DNA of 64,000 nucleotides from positions 1,300,917 through 1,364,916 of the forward strand of contig KN832559.1 of the NCBI GenBank assembly GCA_000827205.1, given 5' to 3'. Made by a program: the position numbers and the translations under genes. The stretch's first letter is position 1; the number at the start of each line of letters is the position of its first letter. This DNA comes from Plicaturopsis crispa FD-325 SS-3 (taxonomy: Eukaryota; Basidiomycota; Agaricomycetes; Amylocorticiales; Amylocorticiaceae). Shown in pieces: positions 48,273 to 59,021 of the stretch. Under the pieces are notes generated by a model. The model ran no database searches. It was not told the DNA's origin and saw nothing but the letters and a program-made list of their open reading frames with translations.

Positions 48273-48887
48273 TCAGTCGTCCTCCGGCACCTCACTAATC
48301 GCATGAAGGTTGAGCTTCCGTGCCCTCCTTATACGCCGCCGGTTGGCGTGCTCGAGAATCTTGGGATCGTGTGTAAACGTGCTGTGCCCGTCATCGTGCA
48401 GGGACAATGGCGAAGTAGATGGGGACGGTGCGAGAGATGGCGATGATGCTGACGATGATGGGGAACTCGTGTAAAATATGTACGGTTCGTCTTCTGACTC
48501 ATCGAAATGGTGCTCAATGTGCAGTGCGTCGTGTGCCCGAGGATCAGACATGTTCTGCATGTAAGACAAGTCACGCGCCGACGTCGGGCGGGGAGATATT
48601 GGGTGTTTCTGAGGGAAGATATCATAAGCCCGCGTGCTTTCGATGGAGGGGTCGGCTTGCAAACGTACTAGGTGCTCTGCTTCCGCTTCGCGACCGCTGA
48701 CCCATGCACTGACTCTCCGTGCCCACTCCCTGCGATGCACAAACTGCTGGCGCAGGCACTTCTGTTCTGGCGTCTCTACGAACTGTATCTGGCGGCCCTT
48801 TGCGTCGAATCGCGACGGCTTAATAGGAGACAGTCGGTCTATGTCGTCGGTCCCGGAGAGAATGTGTGGGAGCATGGATGTAGACAT
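48273..48887 (-). CDS. Hypothetical protein, disordered, Ser-rich tail
   Basis: A single uninterrupted frame of about 204 residues starts MSTSMLPHILSGTDDIDRLS and ends RRARKLNLHAISEVPEDD with a stop at 48273. The middle has a basic, aromatic stretch (QQFVHRREWARRVSAWVSGR) that could form a helix. The second half is Ser/Pro-rich ([20 protein letters not shown]) and then basic again (NRRRIRRARK), a possible nuclear localisation signal. I do not recognise a family. A TATA-like CATATATAAAG on the minus strand lies about 105 bp upstream. Confidence 0.6.
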   Translation of the reverse strand: MSTSMLPHILSGTDDIDRLSPIKPSRFDAKGRQIQFVETPEQKCLRQQFVHRREWARRVSAWVSGREAEAEHLVRLQADPSIESTRAYDIFPQKHPISPRPTSARDLSYMQNMSDPRAHDALHIEHHFDESEDEPYIFYTSSPSSSASSPSLAPSPSTSPLSLHDDGHSTFTHDPKILEHANRRRIRRARKLNLHAISEVPEDD

Positions 48888-48989
48888 CGTGTTTGACGTG
48901 GATGAACGCGTTTCAGATGTAAAGACCGACAATGGCAATACTGCGGAGGGGGGCGATCAATGAAGAGACGAAAGGAATGGGCCGACCCA

Positions 48990-49001
48990 CTTTATATATG
49001 G
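48990..49001. promoter_or_regulatory. TATA-like box between two opposed genes
   Basis: CTTTATATATGG reads as a TATA-like box on both strands. It lies about 105 bp before the minus-strand ATG at 48887 and about 30 bp before a plus-strand ATG at 49032. Confidence 0.35.
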
Positions 49002-49031
49002 CACCGCGTCGTGCGATCACGACAATAGTAA

Positions 49032-49319
49032 ATGAGTCATCCATATCCAGTTCCGCAGGATTACGCAGCCGCGGCCCACCTGATAGAGCTGTGGGATTGC
49101 ATCCGCGCGGCTGTGCATTCTACGTGTCAGTATCGTAAACTGCTCCTGAGCGAGTCGAACCCTCGTTTTGAAAGACGGGGATCAAGGGTGAGTGCGACGA
49201 GGGCGAGGCGAGGCGCTTCAGCTGCTTTCGAGCATCGATACGGTGCACTGACTCCTGAACATTTTATCATCGTCGTCGAGCAGTTGATCAAAGGAAAGTT
49301 TTTGGGTTTGGCACCGTGA
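49032..49319 (+). CDS. Possible small protein, 95 aa
   Basis: An open frame starts MSHPYPVPQDYAAAAHLIEL and runs to KGKFLGLAP and a TGA at 49317. The first 35 residues look helical and plausible; the middle is Arg-rich. The frame has no introns and no recognisable domain. It could be a real short gene or the first exon of something decayed, since the sequence from 49320 to 49797 offers no good continuation. Confidence 0.3.
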   Translation: MSHPYPVPQDYAAAAHLIELWDCIRAAVHSTCQYRKLLLSESNPRFERRGSRVSATRARRGASAAFEHRYGALTPEHFIIVVEQLIKGKFLGLAP

Positions 49320-49797
49320 GGTGTCGAATAGTCGCGGAGTTCAAATACCTCTTGCCTTCATCGTGCCGGGCCATGCCGGCCAGAAACCGTTTCACCTCTT
49401 TCGGACCCGGGCCTCTTCAAAGCATCCATATTCAACGAATACTTTGTACGAAAGCCTAGGCAGGTGCGGGATCTAAGCGGACGTGCTTATAGACCTAGCC
49501 CATGCGGAACGCGACGCTCGTACACGCTCGTACTTACCGTTGCAAAAAGTGTTCCAGGGGCCAGGAACACACCCACTTCCTTTTTGGGAACGAAGATTTG
49601 TTCTCGAAATTTCTGGGTGCAGCTCTGCTCAAGTGCTGCTCGACGGTTCCCCAGCCTTCCGTCGCGCTCGCCGACGCCCGTGCAGAACACTCGAGAACGA
49701 TGGTCAAAGTCCATATAAAAGGCATGCCCGCCATAGACGGTACGCATCAGATTCACAGTTTCGCATCTGCTTCACACACCACAGCTCTTAGCTCAAC

Positions 49798-51294
49798 ATG
49801 TTCGGATACTACCCCCAGAACCACTTCAGCACATTCGACACCAGCCCGTACCTCCGCTCTCGGACTGGGTACCCCGCGTCCCTTCGCGGGCCCATGTATC
49901 GGCGCCCCGACCCCTACGCTTCGCCCTACTTCGATCCCGCAGATTTCGACTCCGATGAGTACTACCTGACGCCCCGTCAGCGCGCGTACCTCGAAGCGCA
50001 GCGCCGGAATGAGCTCATCGAGCGGGAGCGCGAACGGCTGTGCCTGCAGGCTGCGCAGGAGGAGAGGCAGAGGCGCCAGGCCGTCGCCGAGGAGATGCTG
50101 CGCAGGAGGCGCATGGAGGCCCTCGAGAGGCAAATGAGGGCTCAAGGCGGATATGGATTTTCACCCTTTTGGAGTCCGGAGCCCTCCATGCAGGAACAGC
50201 CTGTGCGGATGCAGGCATATGGCCAAGACGAGGACGATGAGGTTAGTGTTTCGTTACGCTCAACAATATTCAGGGTACTAAAATCTCTTCTGCAGTCCCA
50301 ATCTGAACCCGCGTATAGACCAGTATCACCGACCCTACCGATATCCACACAATCCCCCAAATCCACCCCCGCCGCGTCGACGAATGCCATCCCCACATTG
50401 ACCCCTGAGGAGGCCGCGACGACGATCCAGCGCGCCTACCGCACGCACAGCGCACTCCGCAAAATATCGTCTTTCGCGGCGCAGTTCGACCAGCTTCGTA
50501 ATTCATTCCACTGGCCCGCGATAATCGACTTCGAGCTCGGGCCCGACAACATCGTCGCCGTCCCCTTCGACGCTGACTCCGTCCCAACCCCTTCATCCCC
50601 ACTCCCTATCTCCGATGACCCACTCCCTATGTCCGACGACCCACTCAATATTTCCGACGCACAGCCGCGGCTCGCGTACACGCCCACGAACGCGCCGATA
50701 CACCAGTACGCGGAGCAGCTCGCGCGGCTGCTGACGCGGCTGGACGGGGTGGAGAGCTTTGGGGTGCGGGAGGTGAGGGAGAGGAGGAAGGCGGTTGTGA
50801 GGGGTGTGGAGAGTGAGGCGAGTAGGGTGGAGGGGGTGTGGAGGGGGGTTTGGGAACGGCATGTGCGGAGGGATGCTTTGAAGCCGGAAGAGAAGGTGGA
50901 GGAGCCTTCGTCGAGTGGTGACGTTGCGATGGACGATGCTCCTCTTCCTCCTGCACCCGAGCGCGAGGGAATGCATTCCAAGACCACCGCCGATGCCACC
51001 GCACCTCCTGTCGCCCCAGAAGACGGGGCCGACACCAGCGTGGACCCCACCGAGGATGCGTCCACCATCTCCGACGCCTACTCCGACGCCGAGTCTGAAC
51101 TTGACGTCGAATCTGCACTGGACTCCGACTCCGGGTACGAGAGCGCCAAGAGTCGTTCGACCGAGAGCGTCGCAGTGGTCGACCACCTCCCAAATTCTAC
51201 GTCGCCCGATCACCCATTGCAACCCTCAGCGTCGTCGGGTGACGCAGATTCGGGACAATTTGACGGGCGGGAGGATGATTTTGTTATGTTGTAG
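49798..51294 (+). CDS. IQ-motif and BAG-domain-like protein
   Basis: The start MFGYYPQNHFSTFDTSPYLR lies after a gap without coding signal. An Arg/Glu-rich coiled coil (QRRNELIERERERLCLQAAQ, then EEMLRRRRMEALERQMR) comes first. An in-frame 54-bp intron is likely at 50243–50296. Next is an IQ motif, EEAATTIQRAYRTHSALRKI, and then a helical region with PIHQYAEQLARLLTRLDGVE and VREVRERRKAVVRGVESEAS that fits the three-helix BAG domain, which binds the Hsp70 nucleotide-binding domain. IQ followed directly by BAG is the layout of plant BAG5–7 co-chaperones, which bind calmodulin. The C-terminus is acidic and Ser-rich, ending DDFVML at 51294. The function as an Hsp70 regulator is inferred. Confidence 0.68.
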   Translation: MFGYYPQNHFSTFDTSPYLRSRTGYPASLRGPMYRRPDPYASPYFDPADFDSDEYYLTPRQRAYLEAQRRNELIERERERLCLQAAQEERQRRQAVAEEMLRRRRMEALERQMRAQGGYGFSPFWSPEPSMQEQPVRMQAYGQDEDDEVSVSLRSTIFRVLKSLLQSQSEPAYRPVSPTLPISTQSPKSTPAASTNAIPTLTPEEAATTIQRAYRTHSALRKISSFAAQFDQLRNSFHWPAIIDFELGPDNIVAVPFDADSVPTPSSPLPISDDPLPMSDDPLNISDAQPRLAYTPTNAPIHQYAEQLARLLTRLDGVESFGVREVRERRKAVVRGVESEASRVEGVWRGVWERHVRRDALKPEEKVEEPSSSGDVAMDDAPLPPAPEREGMHSKTTADATAPPVAPEDGADTSVDPTEDASTISDAYSDAESELDVESALDSDSGYESAKSRSTESVAVVDHLPNSTSPDHPLQPSASSGDADSGQFDGREDDFVML

Positions 51295-51526
51295 TAATGG
51301 CCCACTGGTTTCTCAATGGATGTCATGTAAATTATGAACATACTATTTATTCAACCCTTTCTTTACGCGGATTTGCGAGTGGAGCGAGAAAGAAATAGCA
51401 AGTTCTTAGATCTCAGACCCAATGAAGTATTCGTAGCTTGGGGGCGCCTTACAAACTGAACACGTTCTGAAACCATATGTGAATTCTAAACACACGTTAC
51501 AATATGCATACAAACGCCTCGGAGGC

Positions 51527-53145
51527 TCAATCCTTCGAAACCTTAATAACCACCTTCCCAACGAACGCCTGCGACTCGAAGTACTCATACGCCTTAACCG
51601 TGTCCTCGAACGCGAACACCTTGTCGACCTTGGGGTGGATCTTGTTCTCTGCGATCAGGCGGTTCATCGCCTCGTACCTATCCGCACATAACACGCGCAT
51701 CAGTAATCCGTGCGACAGGCCGATGGGGGGAATGGGGGGAATGAAGGGCGGACGTACTGCGAGACGGAGCCGATGAGGATGCCGTGGATGTGCGCCGCTT
51801 TGACGACGGTGTGGAGGATGGCCGCGCTCGCGTCGTCGCCGTCCTGCACCGGGTCCAAGCCGTCAGTCGCGTGCTTCTAATCAAAAGACCTGAGGGAGGG
51901 AGAGAGTACATACCTTGGCGAGGAACCCGATAGCGTGGATATGTCCGCCATAGCGCACGCTCCCGAGCGATTTGACGATCGTCGCGGGGCCACCGATCTC
52001 TAGGACGTGGTCGACGCCGCGGCCGTTCGTCTACGCAGTGGTTCGTCAGTCCTCTATCTGGTACAACAGAAACAGAAGGGATGGCGGGAAAATAGACGCA
52101 CGATCTTCAACACCTCCTTATCCCAGTCCGGCGTCGTCTTGTAGTTGACGACATACTTTGCCCCGAGCTGCTTCGCGATCTCGAGCTTCGCGTCCGACGA
52201 GGACGTCGCAATCACCGTCGCGCCCGACGCGACGGCGAACTGCAGCGCAGCACTACATCACGGTGTCAGTGGATTTTACGGGGACAAAAAGGAGGGGGGG
52301 CTGACATGGCAACGCCTCCGGTGCCCTGCACGAGGACTGTGTCTCCACCTTTAAGGGGGGCGGGGCCGAGGAGCGCGGCGTATGCGGTCAGTGCGGCGCC
52401 TCTAAATTACGGAAAACTTCGTATCATGTAGTGCGGGTTAGGGAGAGAAAGGGTACTCACGGAAGCGTCGCAGCCTCCTCCCAAGACAAGTGATCCGGGA
52501 TCTTGACGAGAGCCTGTCGGTATCATTGTCAGGGACAGCACCCGACGGTGATATGTAAGGGGCGACCAACATGCGATGGGAAAGCCTTGTACTCGCTCAG
52601 CGTCCCGTCGACGCCGGGCGCGCCGATCGAGGACGCCATATATTCAGGGGTGACATCGCCGTAGATGAAATCGAGGAAGATGTTCGCGCTCACGCGGTCG
52701 CCGACCGCCCATTTCCGGACGTCGGCGCCGACGGCAATGACCTCTCCTGCGGAGTCGGCTCCGGGGATTGAGTTAAGGTCTGGGCTGTTAGAGGTTGGAT
52801 ATAAGCATGGGGCAAGGTGTGGGGAAGATAAAAGGGCCCCTTACAGAGCGAAGGAAGTCCCTTGGGCGGTGACTAGGTCGCGGGACTACGGGATATAGTG
52901 TCAGTGGTTGAATGAGCGGTATAGGGCAGACAAATTTGTGAGCGTACATTCAGCGAAACGGCGTGAATTTTGACGAGGACCTCGGTAGGCTTCAGCGGCG
53001 CCACATTGCTTTCTGACAAAGTCAGACTCTTAATGCCTTCGAACTACGCACATTGCGCCGTCAATAAATCATATCAACAACGTCCCAAATGGCGGCGTAC
53101 CTTGGGCAAGCGCCATGCACGGGTAACGGTGGGAAGTGGAGACAT
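51527..53145 (-). CDS. Zinc-less alcohol dehydrogenase / quinone oxidoreductase, copy 2
   Basis: Begins [20 protein letters not shown] and follows copy 1 (17762–19386) exon by exon, with the same introns and the same end, KVVIKVSKD (TGA at 51527). N-terminal [12 protein letters not shown] replaces [11 protein letters not shown]; the cofactor half carries the same [17 protein letters not shown] block. The catalytic-zinc ligands are not seen, as in copy 1. The intron after the penultimate exon again holds a G-run on the plus strand (51724–51739). The two copies are on the same strand about 34 kb apart and differ throughout, so the duplication is not recent. The reaction would be NAD(P)H-dependent reduction of a quinone or alpha,beta-unsaturated carbonyl; the substrate is unknown. 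Confidence 0.82.
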
Positions 53146-53664
53146 TTCTGAAACGGTGAATGATCTGTACTTGGGAGATAAACAGGTTGTTGGAACATGG
53201 CACCCAGCCCTCTCCTTAAGTATATTTTTCTATGCGCTCGGCCTGCCAGTGCCATAGTCCAAAAGCTCAATGAATTCCTGCACGGTGCTGACTGATCCAT
53301 ATTGGGAATCTAGGATGGAGGAGGGGGAGTTCGCTGACCGATCGCCAGGCTTGGTAAGCCGGTCGCGCGACGAGCTTGGTAAGAAAACTTGGACGTTTGG
53401 AATGTGCGGTAGCCCAGCCGAGGAGATGTCCGAGGGCTTGTTGAAGTTGTAGCAAAGATTTAGACGAATTGCGTTTGATAGCAACATATGTCTAGAGAGA
53501 GAGACATAACCATTTTTTGTAGTCAATGTTGAAGGTTGAACGTCTGAACCAATAAACGTGGATCATCGGACGGCTAAGTTCGGACGGTCGTTCTACAGAG
53601 GGTTTTATCTGATAAGATAAGTACCTGCCTCCGTTGCTCTGAATCTTCGTCGATCTCACACTGA

Positions 53665-54183
53665 CAGTGGCGATGGGCAATGCATTGACCAGAAATTTAG
53701 TTCCCACGATTGTGGCGGGAACTTTCCGCCGCCAAAAAGTGGTCTCAAATGAACATGCCCGTGTTGAATCGACGCAGGTCCACGCTGCGCGTAAATGCAC
53801 GGGCTCAGTCAGTAAGATAGTTCCGCAAGATGCATGGCTCGGGATTGTTCGTGAAAAAAATGATGATATTTCTCCTATCAAATATCTGCAGCTCTTTTGC
53901 ACAGTAAATCCCGATTATCATAGATTAAAAACCACGAATCTTCACATTTTTCACGAACAATCCCGAGCCATGCCATTTCTGTAGATATTGCATCGAGTGA
54001 CCAAGAGGAAAGGAGGCACGGTACGATTGATTGTACATTTTATTTCTTTGAGCAACGGCCATATGTTGCCGCGTTCGAGCATAGGAGCCCGAGAGAGGAG
54101 AAACCACGGTTTTCGACGTGTTTTCCTATCGCGCAGTCACGTGATCCTCACGGATTCTGAACCGGCATTGCCCATCGCCACTG
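53665..54183. repeat. Nested inverted repeat, possible non-autonomous DNA transposon (MITE-like)
   Basis: Outer arms are a perfect 19-bp inverted repeat, CAGTGGCGATGGGCAATGC at 53665–53683 and its reverse complement at 54165–54183. Inner arms are a perfect 27-bp inverted repeat at 53832–53858 (beginning GCATGGCTCGGGATTGTTCG) and 53947–53973. The inner loop is 88 bp. The CAGTGGCG start is like hAT-superfamily ends, but the 8 bp on each side of the outer arms do not match, so no target-site duplication supports it. No transposase frame lies inside. Confidence 0.6.
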
Positions 54184-54490
54184 ACAGGCATGTCAATGGT
54201 ATGCGTAGAGACAAAGTCAAACAGTGATAAAATATGAAAACAAGGTCGTTCTACTGGAAAGACACCAAAAAAATGGTAAAATACATATCCTACGAGGCTA
54301 CAGTGGAATGCGTGTGAGAGTATGGGATGACAGCTGGATGGTGAAGATGCGAATTAGACGGGCTGTATGTAGCGTATCATTCCGGTACGTTGGGCCGCCG
54401 AGCGAATGGGCGACCCGGATCGTAATATAGATCGGTCGGAGAATGCGTAGGGGGTGAGGGGTGCGTGAGCGAGGCGTTGCGAGCGATGGC
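54184..54490. other. Spacer between inverted repeat and DUF7598 gene
   Basis: About 300 bp downstream of the DUF7598 stop. It is AT-richer at its left side, with tracts such as aaaaaaatgg. Nothing else is recognised. Confidence 0.35.
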
Positions 54491-55461
54491 TTAGACGGCG
54501 CCCGGCGAGCTAGGCCGCGAGTCCGTATGCGCTGGGTTGGGCTTTGGGACGTAACGCGGGAGCGATTCAACGGGCTTGGAGATCAGGAAGCCTGTAAATG
54601 CATCTTGGTGAATCCAAGCAATAATGGCGGGAACATCATACAGGGCTCACCTTTCAGACCCGCAGCCTTTTCACCCTGCCTTCCAAACCCGAGACCAGCA
54701 CGGGCGGGCGAGTCGCCGGACGCTTCCGACCTGCCGCTGAAGATGTGTGACGCGAACGCTGGGATGCTGGACGGCGGGCGCTCGATGTGTTTTGGCAGCA
54801 CGCTCTTGCCCTGCTCGCGCCACGAGAGGATGGAGCGCTTGGACTTGGCATGCTGACGCCAGATGAGGCCGATGAGAATGTTCAGGCAGCCGAGCGCGAA
54901 GAGGAAGAATGCGGAGACGAGCGCAAAGTCGTCGACGTGGTGGCTCAGAATCGCAGCGCCGAGCCTATGTCATTCAGACGTCAGTAAGTAAGCAAACAGG
55001 CTCAGAAATCACAAAAGCCGTCGTACGCACAGGCATTGAATGACACCAAGCGCCCCGAGCCCAAAGTCCTGCCCGAGGACGGGGAAGAACCGGTCGAAGA
55101 AAGACTTTGGCCACCCAATCTCCGACATGATCAGGATGACGACCTGGCCGATGATGAGGAGGCGGTTGAGGACGGCCCAGAAAGCGCCTGCGGGCTGGTT
55201 CGGGACGGTGCTGTCGTCGATGTAGTCGCAGTCGATCATCGCGTTCGTGTCCGTCGAGTTGTCGACTTTGCCGGCGGCGACGAAGCGGTTGACGGCCTCG
55301 ACGTCGTGCACCATGGTGACGATGCTCGAGGCGAAGACCAGGAGGAGAGCGATGATGCTGAGGACGCGTACGCCATTGAGGCCGATGAAAACGTCTGCGA
55401 CATATAAGCGTTGTTGCACAAAACAAAGCAACTGGGACTCACAAGCACGAGGAGGAAGCAT
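54491..55461 (-). CDS. DUF7598-type fungal membrane protein
   Basis: A short first exon, MLPPRA, splices in phase 1 to YVFIGLNGVRVLSIIALLLV. Four membrane helices follow (SIIALLLVFASSIVTMVHDV; AFWAVLNRLLIIGQVVILIM; GLGALGVIQCL across an intron; FALVSAFFLFALGCLNILIG). The loop between helices 1 and 2 has CDYIDDSTVPNQPAGAFW. The cytoplasmic tail starts AKSKRSILSWREQGKSVLP and ends, after a last intron, with LPRYVPKPNPAHTDSRPSSP and TAA at 54491. This layout matches a membrane family described as DUF7598 in basidiomycete proteomes, of unknown function. Splice phases agree at the junctions checked. Confidence 0.75.
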
Positions 55462-56346
55462 TCCGCGATTCAATAGGGGTTCTAGATGTGCGTTCGTGTA
55501 GAGATCAGTGCACCAGCACTGATATTATATGTGAGAAAGAGAGTGTAGAAGGAAGAGAACGGGCGAGTGCACAGCAGACGTCTAAGTAGTCGTAGAGTAG
55601 CGGGGGGTTGCAGAGCGAATGAAGCCCGTCAAAGCAAGGAATTCGGTTTAAGTATTTTCGGGAGGCTTGGCCGCGTGCAACCATGGTTTCTTTGCACGAG
55701 GAGTTCATTGTTCCCTGTCGGCGCACGCTCGAGGACAAAAGGCGGAGGTGAAAGGGCGCAAGCGGGGAACAATGTAAATTGTGCAGCCGAAAAGGGTAAT
55801 ACCCCTAAGTGGTCCCAGTGCAAAGAAACAAGGCTGTACTCCCGGAAAAGCCAGAGCCACACGAGCAATTCAGCTAGCACTTCGAGGGAGACTATAGAGT
55901 GCATATATAAGGAGAGGCTGGAGAGCCCAAATTTATGTGCAAGGCGGGACGCTGTTTACCCCTGGAATCCGGCGCTCGCGACGGAACTCGACCCTCAACA
56001 CTACACCTGCCATTTCCGGATGGAGCAATGCGCACTGAACCCAGGACGGAGGTGGAAAATGATAGTCAATGGTAGGACAATCGGTTTGTAGTACTTCATT
56101 ACAGCCAAACGAGAACAAGAGGAAGACGTAGCAATTGAGAGGGCGTAGTGCGAGAGGGAGTGGTGCCAACGTGTATTAGGAAGGGGATCTACGAGTAGAA
56201 ACCATGGCATATCGACCAGGAGGGGGAACTGTGCAGTGAGCCAAGCAAAAACTTGATAAATAACCGGCAAAAACAGAGGGCGAAAAACCCGAAGGAGCGC
56301 ATAAGAGTAAGAATGCACAAAAAGAACATTACACCGTCGTGGAGGC
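55462..56346. other. Intergenic region with an orphan TATA-like box
   Basis: About 885 bp between the DUF7598 start and the next minus-strand stop. A TATA-like gcatatataaggagag lies near 55.90 kb on the plus strand with no recognised gene behind it. No coding signal is convincing. Confidence 0.35.
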
Positions 56347-58290
56347 TCACCCCCGTATCCTCCACCCGTCGCCTTTCCGGCTGACCTTGCCCACACCACC
56401 GAAGCCCTCCCGTACAACGAGCCACAGCCCTGTCGTGGACACGATGTCCTTGATCTCCTCTGCAGTCAATATGAGCCCGCGGTCCGCACCAGCCGTCGAA
56501 GGTCGGACGAGCAGACCCTGCGGTGTCACGACCCGCCGCTCGATGGCCAGCCGGTCAACAGCGATGTCGGGGAGCGGGAACGGCACCTTCAGCAGGGCGA
56601 CCACCTTCGGGTGGTGCGGCGTCGGCGAGAGCGTCGCGACTTTCGTCTTCACTGGCGGCGTGCTCGCCGAGTTGACGCGGGACATGCGCAGCGAGCATGT
56701 CCACGGCGTCTCCGAGTCCTCCGGGTCGCTCTCCTCGCCGTCGTCCAGCTCGTCCGACGCCTCATCGTGGTCGTGGTCATGGTCGTTCGCGGTGCTGATG
56801 CTGTGGTGCGAGAGCGTGGAGAGGCGTTTGGACCGCGGAGAAGCATGCGGGGACCCCGCCGACGGTTGTGCCAAGTGCTTCAGAGACGAGGCAGATGCGG
56901 AAAGGGACTCGGTCATGCTCGCGCGCCGGCTGCCTTCCGCACTGGGCGCCTGGAGCTTGACGGACTCGCGGCGCCCGGCGCGGCCGCGCTCCCGTCCGCT
57001 CTTGCTCTTCCCACGCGACCACTCGAATCTGACCTCAACCAACTCCGTCAGGCCCGTGGACGACGAGTCCTTCCCGTGCACGTTGACGTTCAGCTTTCCC
57101 ATCACGCTCCCGAGTACGCCGTTATCGGCGCCCTTTATCCACCGGCGCACGATCCACACGTACTTGGTAGGCCGGCCCACGGGCGGCTGCACGGGCGACG
57201 AGAACGTCGGCTGCACACCCAGTACCGCTGGGCGCAGCAGATTTTGCTCTGCCGCGGAAGGGTGCTCGACGGTGGGGGTATTAGGCGCGACGGGGGACGT
57301 AGGCATGTGAACGGAGAAGCGAGGCGAGGCAATCGACGAAGGCCGGGGTGATTCAGAGTTGGCGGAGCTGGTGAGGGACGGGTTGCGCGTGTGGGCGTCT
57401 TTCTTTCGAAATAGCTTACCGAACACCTTCTTGGCGCCTGACGGCGGCGTCGGTGTAGCTTCGGCGGGCGCAGTGGTGGGGCGCGGGATATGCCCGGCAG
57501 ACGACAAGGAGAACGCGGACGACGAGGGTGTGAGCGCTTGTTCCGGGGTGACCGGGCGGCTGTTGTGCGTAGGCGGAAGTAGGAGCGTCGGTTTCGTCGA
57601 CAACTCGCCCCCTCGCCGTGGCCATACCTCTATCGGCTCGAGCACCGCCAAATCTATAAGCTCGATCCCGCGTTTGAGGAACTTTGCAACCTTTGAGTCC
57701 GTGCCGGCATCCACGACAAGGTTTGTCATGACATTGTGTGCCTGTAGATTGTACAAGGGGACGATCATGCGGCGGCCGGTGGTCGAATTGGATGACACAG
57801 ATGAGAACGAGGCGACCGAGGAGTAACCCGACGTGCGTGAGTTCACTCGAGACAGATTGGCATCGGAGGTGTCAGCAGAGGGGTCGGGCGCGCCCGTGCC
57901 CTCGGTCGGTGGTGCAGCACTGAAATCGACAGATTGCCGACCAGTCAACGACCGCTCCTGTGCCGTCCCGCGCGCACTGGGGGGCACCAGTTGAACCTGC
58001 AAATTCAACGGATGGTTTGATTTGGCGGGCGGCGGCCGCACGACAATGAACGTCTACGGTATGGTTAGACGGGTTTGAACGAGCACTCTGCGCAGCGCAC
58101 GCACCTCGTTCGTCCGGTCCTTCTTTGTTTTCTTCTTCGCGCCCGTCTCGTCGACGCCAGTCGTGTCTGATCTATCCGTGTCGGCACGATCGCGTCCTTT
58201 CACGTCATCCTCGGTGGGTGATTCGACCGTGGGTTTGCCGTGGTCGCCCTGCAGCGCCGAGGGCAGAAACGATGTGAATGTAGAGAACAT
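56347..58290 (-). CDS. Conserved-looking Ser-rich hypothetical protein
   Basis: Two exons: the first starts MFSTFTSFLPSALQGDHGKP at 58290 and splices in phase 0 at AACGAG/gtgcgt to TFIVVRPPPAKSNHPLNLQV, then one long exon runs to RKGDGWRIRG and TGA at 56347. The protein is about 625 residues. Ordered parts are MIVPLYNLQAHNVMTNLVVD with KFLKRGIELIDLAVLEPIEV, a strand-rich segment YVWIVRRWIKGADNGVLGSV, and the C-terminal GLWLVVREGFGGVGKVSRKG. Between them are long Ser/Pro-rich and His/Asp-rich linkers. The pattern suggests a fungal signalling scaffold, but I recognise no domain and give no function. The GC-rich linkers produce long open frames on the opposite strand that are not genes. Confidence 0.72.
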
Positions 58291-59021
58291 GAGTGTCAAC
58301 GACAGGCCAGCATGAACCGTTGTATGTGAGAGAGACAGAGAGAGGGCGAGAAAAAGGTCGCAATCGTTCGACTTGAAAGGAGACGCCGGCCGTCGGAATA
58401 GTCTCCCAAAGGCAGGTGGTCGCAGACAATTCCTTGAACCTCGCTGCTCGCAGGCTCGGATATCCTTGACTGACCGTCGGAACACAGAAGCCTCTTATAC
58501 TGCGCAGTTTGCGCCAAGTCTGCGCGGTAAAATCACTACATAGTACATAGATCTGCTCCCGGGAAGAAAGGATCCGTGTCGGACATATCTCGCGTTTGTC
58601 AAGTTTTGACCGCTGATACTTACCTCTCCTGATCTCCTACTCTTGCGAGTGCGCTCATCGCGCGACAATCAGTCTAACTGGGTAGTGCTAGGCGATGGGC
58701 CCCGCAGAGCCGCCCCCGCCCCCCCTCAACCGCAAACAGCTGCAACCCAGCTATAGCTATGATTGCTTCAACAGTCGCAAGAAAACAACATTACAGCACC
58801 CGGATTCGCGGAAATCGCATACCGTGGTTGTCATTGGCTACGACAGCAGCCGCACAAGTACAAAATCCCCATGCATCGACTACAGTGGTTTAGCCATACG
58901 TAACGCGTGAATGGGGATGAAGATCCTGCGCATGAAGCAACGCTGCAAGACATCTCGCCATCCCAGACGCAGCGGCAGTGCAGATTCTAGCAAAGTGAGA
59001 GGGAAACGAGAGGTGAGGTGA

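Noticed and set aside
56339-57351. Two long plus-strand frames over 240 codons
   Set aside because: Antisense to the Ser-rich hypothetical gene, in GC-rich linker sequence. The minus-strand frame has a clear intron and ordered segments.
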